In this document: positions 1 to 4,922 of the stretch, piece after piece
How the letters are laid out: the number at the start of each line of letters is the position of its first letter
Numbering within the stretch: the stretch's first letter is position 1
Assembly: GCA_016781775.1 (NCBI GenBank)
Contig: JADDPR010000398.1
Coordinates: 8,293-17,361, forward strand
DNA length: 9,069 nucleotides
Origin: Rubrobacter sp.
Lineage (GTDB): Bacteria; Actinomycetota; Rubrobacteria; Rubrobacterales; Rubrobacteraceae
Direction: 5' to 3'
Translations under genes and position numbers: made by a program
Notes under the pieces: generated by a model
What the model was told of the DNA's origin: nothing
The model's database searches: none
The model's input: only the letters and a program-made list of their open reading frames with translations

Positions 1-233
1 TCGAGCCTGGGATCGTCCTCGACGGCGACCAACCTGGCGGACAGCGTGAGGGTTTCGTCCAGCAGCCTCAGTCGCCCGACGTTCTCCTGCAGGACCTCTC
101 CCCGTTCGTCGAGCATCTGGGCCTGGCTCTGGGCCCTCCAGTAGAGCCAGCCGAGGACTACCGTGGCCAGAACTCCGACAACCAGAGCGGCCAGGAGTAC
201 GACGATGCGGCGATCCTCGCTTAAAACCCTCAA
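1..233 (-). CDS. Membrane-anchored sensor/signalling protein, N-terminal part (cut by window edge)
   Basis: Only the first 77 codons are present; the gene continues to the left of the window. The frame starts at a TTG (233-231) preceded at about 5 bases by a G-rich ribosome binding site (AGGGGGGA), the only good start in the frame. Residues 1-8 are polar (MRVLSEDR). Residues 9-31 form one strong transmembrane helix (IVVLLAALVVGVLATVVLGWLY). A charged, helix-prone linker follows, with the segment LLDETLTLSARLVA at about 57-70. From memory, a DE-x-LT-x-SARL-type segment just outside the first helix is common in sensor domains of membrane-bound diguanylate cyclases and histidine kinases. The output domain lies outside the window, so its activity cannot be stated. 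It could equally be a chemoreceptor-type or other one-helix signalling protein. The gene is certain; its class is inferred. Confidence 0.75.
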   Translation of the reverse strand, partial: MRVLSEDRRIVVLLAALVVGVLATVVLGWLYWRAQSQAQMLDERGEVLQENVGRLRLLDETLTLSARLVAVEDDPRL

Positions 234-261
234 TTCGTCCCCCCTGCCCCCGAAACTTTGA

Positions 262-483
262 ATCTACCTCCCCCACCCCTACCGGGTACTCGCTGCGGGC
301 CACGAGCACCGCCCGGGGGCGGTCCCCAGCGACCCGGCTCTGTACCGAGCCCGCGAGGAGGGACGTCCAGACAACGAGGATGCCGAAGAAGGCGTAGGAG
401 TACGGTCACAACAGCCCTCGCGGTGCCGCCACCGAAACGAGAACCCCGCCCTGCCACGCATGCTCGCATACTTCGCACTGCAT
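262..483 (-). pseudogene. Interrupted coding-like frame, possible remnant of a small membrane protein
   Basis: Read leftward from the ATG at 483, this frame begins MQCEVCEHAW and runs 25 residues to a TGA at 408-406. Past the stop the same frame continues with PYSYAFFGILVVWTSLLAG and a basic, valine-rich stretch. The part between the TGA and about position 262 has mostly G or C third codon positions, like real genes here, and holds a plausible membrane helix. Nearer the sensor gene the third positions lose this bias although no stop appears, so the coding-like segment seems to end by about 262. One base change (for example TGG to TGA) could explain the interruption. There is no ribosome binding site; a TAAAAT lies five bases before the ATG. 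It may instead be the untranslated leader of the sensor gene with chance openness. I recognise no family. Confidence 0.25.
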
Positions 484-538
484 ACACCATTTTATCGGCC
501 CGATAGCGGTAAATTCTTTAGCGGTACCGGTACACGAC

Positions 539-574
539 GACGGCCCTTCCCGAAAACATCGGAGGAGGGCCGTC
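539..574. terminator. Strong hairpin, possible bidirectional terminator without U-tract
   Basis: The nine-base arms GACGGCCCT (539-547) and AGGGCCGTC (566-574) are perfectly complementary and extend with a TCC/GGA pairing inside. The loop is A-rich. Neither side is followed by a run of T, so it is not a textbook intrinsic terminator. It lies between the left-edge sensor gene and the helicase gene. A perfect 10-base palindrome, GTACCGGTAC, sits just beside it at 524-533. A terminator or an RNA processing hairpin is the simplest reading. Confidence 0.4.
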
Positions 575-935
575 TACTCTAGGTTGGAGATTTCCGGTTG
601 CGGTCTAGCCAGCCGCGCGTCTTTGGACGTTCTCCAGAGCCGCGGTACGCACAACTTGCCGAAGGGCCGGTGAAAACTAAACCAGCCCGTCCGTTCGGGG
701 TGAAAAAGCCGGGCCCACATTACCCCTTGCGCCCGGCTCAGCGTGACCTTCCGAAACTCTCCGCCGGTAATTACGCCCCGGGAAGTCACGACAACGAGGG
801 CATCCTTAGGGATAGTCCGGAAGGTACGATCCCGTGCGCCCCTCGAGCGTTACGCCGATTCAAACTATCCCGCCCCCGGGCAACCCTCGGGTCTTCGGCC
901 GAGCCGGGGAGCGAGAAGCTGGCGGGCTGGCCGGT
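575..935. other. Gene-poor stretch open in several frames; nature unknown
   Basis: No confident gene lies here. Several frames on both strands stay open at once. On the minus strand a frame is open from a TAA at 852-850 to a TAG at 576-574. Its only start in good position is a GTG at 789, giving 71 residues, and no ribosome binding site precedes it. The peptide is rich in Arg, Trp and Phe (for example GVMWARLFHPERTGWFSFHR), and its third codon positions are less GC-biased than neighbouring genes. The stop abuts the hairpin at 574-539. A plus-strand frame across the same bases is equally open. Near the helicase end, CTCGG/CCGAG arms around 883-905 could form a weak 3' hairpin for the helicase transcript. 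The block may be a non-coding RNA, a repeat or a decayed gene. Confidence 0.35.
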
Positions 936-2087
936 CTAGGCGGAGACGGGGAGATCGGTCTTGCGCACCTCGACGGGGAGGGCGCGGCGGATCTTCTCGA
1001 AGTCCCGCACCTCGGCGTCGCCGACGAGCGTCGCGGCCACCCCTTCCTTGCCCGCTCGGGCCGTGCGCCCTATGCGGTGTACGTAGGTCTCCATGTCCTC
1101 GGGCAGGTCGTAGTTGAAGACGTGGGAGACGTTCGGGACGTCGAGCCCGCGCGCGGCGACGTTGGTCGCGACGAGGATGCTGGTCCGGCCCTTGGAGAAC
1201 GCCGCGAGCGTCTTGTCGCGCTGCGACTGCGACTTGCCGCCGTGCAGCAGGCCGGCCCTGTAGCCGTCACGCTCGAGCTGGCGGTGCAGCTTCGTCGCCC
1301 CGTGCTTCGTGCGGCGGAACACGATGGCCAACGGCTTCTCCTCGGCGTCGAGGAGCGTCCTCAGGACGCGCGTCTTGTCCCGGGCGTCGACCCGGTAGTA
1401 GACCTGCTCGACGGTGTCGACCGTCGTCGTCTCGGACTCGACCTTCAGCCAGCGCGGAGAGTGCATGTGGCGCTCGACAATACCGCGGATCTCCTTCGGC
1501 ATCGTCGCCGAGAACAGGGCGGTCTGCCGCTCGTCCGGCGTGTGCGAGAGGATGCGGCCGACGTCCGGGGCGAAGCCCATATCGAGCATCCGGTCGGCCT
1601 CGTCGAGCACGAGGTAGCGCACCCCGTTCAGGCGGAGCGTGCCCCTGTTCAGGTGGTCGAGGATGCGCCCGGGCGTGCCCACCACGACCTGGTTCGACCG
1701 GCCCTTGAGGGCCTTGATCTGGGGCCCTATCGAGACGCCGCCCGTCAGGACGAGCGGGCGTACCGGCGCGTAACGCGACAGGTTCTCGATCTCCCTGGCC
1801 GCCTGGGCCGCAAGCTCGCGGGTCGGCAGGAGCACGAGCGCCTGCACGCCGCGCACCTTCGGGTCGATGGCCTCTATAAGAGGGATCGAGAACGCGGCCG
1901 TCTTGCCGCTGCCGGTCTGCGCCATACCGACGACGTCCTCGCCTTCCAGGAGCGCGGGAAGCGCCAGGGCCTGGATGGGCGTCGGGGTCTCCCAGCCCTG
2001 CTTGGCCACGGCCTTGCGGACGGGCTCGGAGATGGGTAGATCCATGAAAGAGGCTTCGCGCGCCTCGTTCGGAGCATAGGTTTCCAT
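936..2087 (-). CDS. ATP-dependent DEAD-box RNA helicase
   Basis: This 383-residue protein is a complete DEAD-box helicase core with almost no extension, resembling the RhlE/DeaD/CshA group. All motifs are present in order: Q motif with Phe14 and GWETPTPIQ (31-39), Walker A AQTGSGKT (56-63), PTRELA (88-93), GG (116-117), TPGR (138-141), DEAD (162-165), SAT (193-195), ATNVAARGLD (307-316) and HRIGRTAR (337-344). Such enzymes unwind short RNA duplexes with ATP in the cytoplasm, in ribosome assembly, cold adaptation or RNA decay. I chose the ATG at 2087; the frame opens ten codons earlier at a TTG, but the purine-rich AAGGAAGGA ribosome binding site lies inside that extension. There is no basic or RNA-binding C-terminal tail, so the substrate cannot be predicted. 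It is divergent from the HtrA gene. The family is certain; the exact orthologue is not. Confidence 0.95.
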   Translation of the reverse strand: METYAPNEAREASFMDLPISEPVRKAVAKQGWETPTPIQALALPALLEGEDVVGMAQTGSGKTAAFSIPLIEAIDPKVRGVQALVLLPTRELAAQAAREIENLSRYAPVRPLVLTGGVSIGPQIKALKGRSNQVVVGTPGRILDHLNRGTLRLNGVRYLVLDEADRMLDMGFAPDVGRILSHTPDERQTALFSATMPKEIRGIVERHMHSPRWLKVESETTTVDTVEQVYYRVDARDKTRVLRTLLDAEEKPLAIVFRRTKHGATKLHRQLERDGYRAGLLHGGKSQSQRDKTLAAFSKGRTSILVATNVAARGLDVPNVSHVFNYDLPEDMETYVHRIGRTARAGKEGVAATLVGDAEVRDFEKIRRALPVEVRKTDLPVSA

Positions 2088-2359
2088 AATGCGATTGTTC
2101 CTTCCTTTTCGCCACAAACAACAAACTGCACCACAAAGAGCGTACGTCTGGGGTGGCCACTCGTCGGACGAAGGAGGTCACAAGACACAAAAAAGAGATG
2201 CTCAGGTTACGGCCGGCATCTCGCAGATCGTGGACGTAAATTCTTATCGTGAAGCCGCTAGAGTGTAGCACTAAACAAGCGGCCTGGAGCAAGGCCCACG
2301 GCACCGGGCTAGACCTTCTTCCGGGTGTCATCCTCCACGGGGTACGGTATGAACAGTCC
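2088..2359. promoter_or_regulatory. Divergent intergenic region between helicase and HtrA genes
   Basis: This 272-base gap must hold promoters for both directions. Toward the helicase it contains the AAGGAAGGA ribosome binding site and repeated TTTGTGG/TTTGTTG stretches, plus a GTGGCCAC palindrome at 2153-2160. Toward the protease, TAAATT at 2237-2242 is a -10-like hexamer. A TACGGT at 2343-2348 is a weaker one near the chosen start. A near-perfect Shine-Dalgarno sequence, AAGGAGGT (2171-2178, +), has no start codon at normal distance. No -35 box is clear. Confidence 0.35.
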
Positions 2360-3373
2360 ATGGAGATATTCGAGAACCTTCAGGCAAGTTCCAGGTTGGA
2401 GGCGGACGAGTTGGACGCCTACTCGCGGGTCGTGCGCGACGTCACCGACAGCCTCGGTCCGGCGGTCATCTCGATAGGGACCTCCTCCGGGCGCGGGGGC
2501 GGGAGCGGCGTGATCCTCGGCTCTCACGAGGGCACCACGACCGCCGTAACCAACAGCCACGTCGTCCGCGGCCTGCGGAGGGCACAAACGCAGGGACAGG
2601 GCGCGACGAAAGGCGACGGCCTCAAGGCGACGCTCGTCGACGGGACGACGGTGGACGCCGAGGTGCTCGGGGACGATCCCGCGAGCGACCTCGGCGTGGT
2701 GCGCTTCGCCACACCCCCGGAGGGCAACCTCACCGTGGCGCCTCTGGGCGAGGCGCAGAACCTCGTCGTGGGGCAGCTCGTCGTCGCGATCGGGAGCCCC
2801 TTGGGGTTCCAGCGGACCGTGACCGCGGGCGTGGTGAGCGCCCTGGGGCGTTCGATCCGCAGCCAGGGCGAAGGCGGACGCCGGGGGCGCCTCATCGAGA
2901 ACGTCATCCAGACGGACGCCGCGATCAACCCTGGCAACTCCGGCGGCCCCCTCTCCGACGCCTCCGGCAGGGTCGTCGGCATCAACACCGCGATCATCGG
3001 CGGCGCCCAGGGCATAGGCTTCGCCGTCCCGGTCTCCGCGGCCTTCCGGCGCGTGGTCTTCGCCCTCGTCACCGAAGGACGGGTCAGGCGGGCCTTCCTC
3101 GGGGTCGGCGTCGTCACCCGCGCCGCCCAGGACGGCTCGGGGGGCGCCGGCGCGCAGGTCGAGAGCGTCTCCCCGAACAGCCCGGCCGCAAGGGCCGGAC
3201 TGCGCCCCGGAGACCTCATCGTCGGCTTCGGCGACGATACCATCCGCTCCACGGACGACCTTCTCAACCGCCTGGACGGCCCCGCCATAGGCCAGGACGT
3301 CACCCTACGCGTCATGCGCGGAGGAAGAGAACTCGCCCTCACCACCAGACCGCAAGAGCAGCCGACGGAATAG
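2360..3373 (+). CDS. HtrA/DegP-like trypsin-type serine protease with one PDZ domain
   Basis: Counting from the ATG at 2360 the protein has 337 residues. The protease domain spans about 30-245 with the full catalytic triad: His67 in TNSHVV, Asp110 in DPASDLGVV and Ser194 in NPGNSGGP. A single PDZ domain follows at about 246-328, with the binding-loop-like start AFLGVGV and the typical SPAARAGLRPGDLIVGF. HtrA proteases degrade or regulate misfolded proteins. Unlike most, this one shows no signal peptide or membrane helix, suggesting it works in the cytoplasm. The frame is open back to a GTG at 2249, which would add 37 residues of unremarkable sequence and also no signal. I preferred the ATG because MEIFENLQ begins an ordinary helix, but its ribosome binding site is weak. 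It heads a rightward cluster with two small genes. Function is clear; the exact start is uncertain. Confidence 0.92.
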   Translation: MEIFENLQASSRLEADELDAYSRVVRDVTDSLGPAVISIGTSSGRGGGSGVILGSHEGTTTAVTNSHVVRGLRRAQTQGQGATKGDGLKATLVDGTTVDAEVLGDDPASDLGVVRFATPPEGNLTVAPLGEAQNLVVGQLVVAIGSPLGFQRTVTAGVVSALGRSIRSQGEGGRRGRLIENVIQTDAAINPGNSGGPLSDASGRVVGINTAIIGGAQGIGFAVPVSAAFRRVVFALVTEGRVRRAFLGVGVVTRAAQDGSGGAGAQVESVSPNSPAARAGLRPGDLIVGFGDDTIRSTDDLLNRLDGPAIGQDVTLRVMRGGRELALTTRPQEQPTE

Positions 3374-3543
3374 GAAAGCCGGTCAGCCGGTACGGCGGCG
3401 AACGGTCCTGAGGACCTTCCGATTCAGACGAGCGGAGCGCCGGACCAACGCGGCCGGCCGGCAAGGGATAAGCTGACGGGCTGAAAGGCGCCGTCAAGGC
3501 GGCGCGCCGACAAGCTGACCAGCTTCCGACCAAGGGGAGGACC
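3374..3543 (+). promoter_or_regulatory. Intergenic spacer with inverted repeats between the HtrA gene and the HMA-like gene
   Basis: The 170-base gap contains a perfect short inverted repeat GGTCCT-G-AGGACC (3404-3416) and GC-rich palindromes (GGCCGGCCGG, GGCGCC, GGCGCGCC). No T-run follows, so termination after the protease gene is possible but unproven. The strong ribosome binding site AAGGGGAGG of the next gene lies at its end, three bases before the ATG. Confidence 0.35.
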
Positions 3544-3780
3544 ATGCCCGATGTAACTCTGGTGGTGCGTGGGCTCGGCGAGCCCGGGGAGGCCGAGCGC
3601 CTGCAAACCGCGATCGAGCGCATCGGCGCGGTGCGGGCGGCGAGCGTGGACGCCGAGAAGGGACTCCTGGCCGTCTCTTACGAGGGTGGGGAGGCGGAAC
3701 TCGCCCGGATCGAGGACGCCGTAAAGGACGCGGGCTTCGAGCCCGAGCCCACCCCGGGCGCCGAGAACGCCGGAGGCTAG
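3544..3780 (+). CDS. Small HMA-like (ferredoxin-fold) protein lacking the CxxC metal site
   Basis: The 78-residue protein follows the beta-alpha-beta-beta-alpha-beta plan of heavy-metal-associated domains: strand VTLVVRGL (4-11), helix to about 27, GAVRAASVDAEKGLLAVSYE as two strands (28-47), a second helix ARIEDAVKDAG (54-64) and a short final strand FEPE. The pattern closely resembles CopZ and the metal-binding domains of copper ATPases. The loop that normally carries the two metal-binding cysteines reads GLGEPGEAE, and the protein has no cysteine at all. It therefore cannot bind copper in the usual way. Its function is unknown; a protein-interaction or adaptor role is a guess. The ribosome binding site AAGGGGAGG precedes the ATG, and the next gene begins six bases after the stop, so the two are almost surely cotranscribed. 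The fold call is from pattern only. Confidence 0.75.
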   Translation: MPDVTLVVRGLGEPGEAERLQTAIERIGAVRAASVDAEKGLLAVSYEGGEAELARIEDAVKDAGFEPEPTPGAENAGG

Positions 3781-3786
3781 CGCGGC

Positions 3787-4224
3787 ATGTCCGGGGAGAC
3801 CTCCATACCGCCGGCCGAGGCCGCCCTCCTGCTCGGGATCCCGGAGGACGAGGCCCGGGAACTCGCCGGTCCCGACGGGGGCGTCCCCCCGCAGGCGTTG
3901 TTGGGGAGGGCCGGGACGACGGTGCTGGAGCTCGCGCGCGAGCTGGCCCGCGCCCGGGAGGAGGCCGGCCGGCTCTCCGGCCAGCTCAAGGAGATCCGCG
4001 CGGCGAACCTCCGGCTCCAGGGCGAGCTCAAGGCGGGGACCGGGGAACGACGGCGCCTCACGGAGGAGGTGCTGGAGCTCAGGGCGGCGGCCGAGGAACG
4101 GCTCATGCTCATGGAGCGCATCGAGCGCATAGCGGGTATCGAAGGGGAACTATCCGAGGCCGAGGCCGAGCTGGAGAGGCTACGGTCCCGCGGGCTCCTC
4201 GCCCGGCTCCTGAACCGACCGTAG
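3787..4224 (+). CDS. Coiled-coil protein with helix-turn-helix-like N-terminus, unknown function
   Basis: The 145-residue protein is mostly one long charged helix. Residues 44-135 are dominated by Leu, Glu, Ala and Arg with heptad-like spacing (LELARELARAREEAGRL, LTEEVLELRAAAEERL, EAEAELERLRSR), broken by a GTG at 84-86 and a GIEG at 117-120. The N-terminus at 8-28 (PPAEAALLLGIPEDEARELAG) resembles the first helices of excisionase or MerR-type DNA-binding domains, in which an AA-x-LLGI motif precedes the recognition helix. The short tail GLLARLLNRP could be amphipathic. No membrane segment or cysteine is seen. It starts six bases after the HMA-like gene, with the GGAGG of its ribosome binding site inside that gene's last codons. 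A dimeric scaffold or DNA-associated role is inference; I do not recognise a named family. Confidence 0.78.
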   Translation: MSGETSIPPAEAALLLGIPEDEARELAGPDGGVPPQALLGRAGTTVLELARELARAREEAGRLSGQLKEIRAANLRLQGELKAGTGERRRLTEEVLELRAAAEERLMLMERIERIAGIEGELSEAEAELERLRSRGLLARLLNRP

Positions 4225-4229
4225 CGGTC
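4217..4229 (+). other. Short hairpin over the stop codon of the coiled-coil gene
   Basis: GACCG (4217-4221) and CGGTC (4225-4229) pair perfectly around the TAG stop codon, which forms the loop. No T-run follows. About 110 bases with no other structure separate it from the convergent Imm5-like gene. It may be a weak transcription end or chance. Confidence 0.2.
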
Positions 4230-4336
4230 CGCCCCTGACGCCCCCTCCGGGCTCCAGGCCGTATCTCCCGAGTCGAGCAGGTGTCGGCGGCGATGCTCCG
4301 GGGCCAGAGCCATGAACGGGAACCGTCCACACGGCC

Positions 4337-4762
4337 TCAGTCGTTGCCTCGGGCGGGGAACGCTACCACCCGAAGGTGCTTCGGGTGGCGTCGGTACTGC
4401 CAATTGCGTTCCCTGGCGGTGGCAGCGGCGGAGTCGGTGGGGACTGCGGCGGTTACGGCGTAGTTAGCGACGTGCACGGCGTGCCCAGCAACGTGGGCGG
4501 TTGCGGCGGCGTGACCGGCGGCACGGGCGGCAGCGCGAGCCGCGGCTCCATCGGCGTCGCGGGCGGCGGCATGGGCGGCAAACGCGGCGGCGCGCGCCTC
4601 GCTCACCGCGATCTCGTTACGCACCCACGCACGCCGTGCTTCGACGGCATTCCGAGGTCGGTCGTCTCTCGGGTGCTCCTCCTCGAAGTATGGCAGTACG
4701 TGCCCGGCGCAATCGGTGGCCCAGAGCGCCAACAACCAATGGTCTCGCTCGTCGAGCCTCAT
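4337..4762 (-). CDS. Imm5-like putative immunity protein
   Basis: The 141-residue protein starts MRLDERDHWLLALWATDCA and is all-helical, with a striking Ala/His/Arg-rich middle (AARAAARAAGHAAATAHVAG) and a conserved-looking end ERNWQYRRHPKHLRVV. This composition and layout match proteins annotated as putative immunity protein, Imm5-like, common in actinobacteria. This is recognition from memory, not a search. Imm5 family members were predicted to neutralise toxins of polymorphic toxin systems; the partner of this subgroup is not known to me. The ATG at 4762 is preceded by a strong purine-rich site (GGGAGGAAGAGGA); the frame extends 41 codons upstream, but that part lacks coding character. No toxin or secretion gene lies beside it in the window. 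The gene downstream is convergent, and a broken exchanger gene lies upstream on the same strand. Confidence 0.8.
   Translation of the reverse strand: MRLDERDHWLLALWATDCAGHVLPYFEEEHPRDDRPRNAVEARRAWVRNEIAVSEARAAAFAAHAAARDADGAAARAAARAAGHAAATAHVAGHAVHVANYAVTAAVPTDSAAATARERNWQYRRHPKHLRVVAFPARGND
4366..4388. repeat. Perfect 10-base inverted repeat inside the 3' end of the Imm5-like gene
   Basis: CCACCCGAAG (4366-4375) and CTTCGGGTGG (4379-4388) are exact complements around a three-base loop. The repeat lies in the codons for His-Pro-Lys-His-Leu-Arg-Val. It could form a stable hairpin in either transcript between the two convergent genes, but there is no T-tract on either side. Confidence 0.45.
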
Positions 4763-4922
4763 TCCTCTTCCTCCCTCTGCTTGCGCCGCCCTCGACGGGG
4801 TGCCGGCCGTCCAACTCCCGTTGGATGGCTCGCCGCTCTTACGGCATCGGCATCTCGCTATCAGATGCTTGACACCAAGAACCATCCAAACGGCCCAAAA
4901 TCTGTCCGCTTGGGGGCACAGC
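4763..4922 (-). promoter_or_regulatory. Leader of the Imm5-like gene with two small hairpins
   Basis: Two perfect six-base hairpins lie in the 160-base gap upstream of the gene: TCCAAC/GTTGGA with a four-base loop (4810-4825) and GCATCT/AGATGC with a seven-base loop (4850-4868). This stretch is less GC-rich than its surroundings. I see no clear -35/-10 pair. The hairpins could end exchanger transcription or structure the leader. Confidence 0.3.

Noticed and set aside
605..932. Possible terminal inverted repeats (GCCAGCC-type) flanking the 575-935 block
   Set aside because: Only about seven bases match with a shift, there is no target duplication and no transposase, so an insertion element cannot be supported.
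834..2039. Long plus-strand open frame (about 400 codons) antisense to the helicase
   Set aside because: The minus-strand frame carries every DEAD-box motif; the plus frame is a mirror of high-GC third positions and has no recognisable domain.
2198..2239. 13-codon leader peptide after the AAGGAGGT site
   Set aside because: The start is 19 bases from the Shine-Dalgarno sequence, too far, and the peptide has no attenuator-like codon pattern or terminator after it.
1267..2361. Second minus-strand frame across the helicase and its upstream region
   Set aside because: It overlaps the real helicase in another frame, is rich in Arg/Pro/Gly as expected of a GC shadow, and crosses a likely promoter region.
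2524..3345. Antisense frame of 273 codons within the HtrA gene
   Set aside because: Ser/Arg/Pro/Thr-rich shadow of a strongly supported gene, with no ribosome binding site.
4763..4885. 41-residue N-terminal extension of the Imm5-like protein
   Set aside because: The extension crosses the hairpin-bearing leader, lacks coding bias, and a strong ribosome binding site lies directly before the ATG at 4762.
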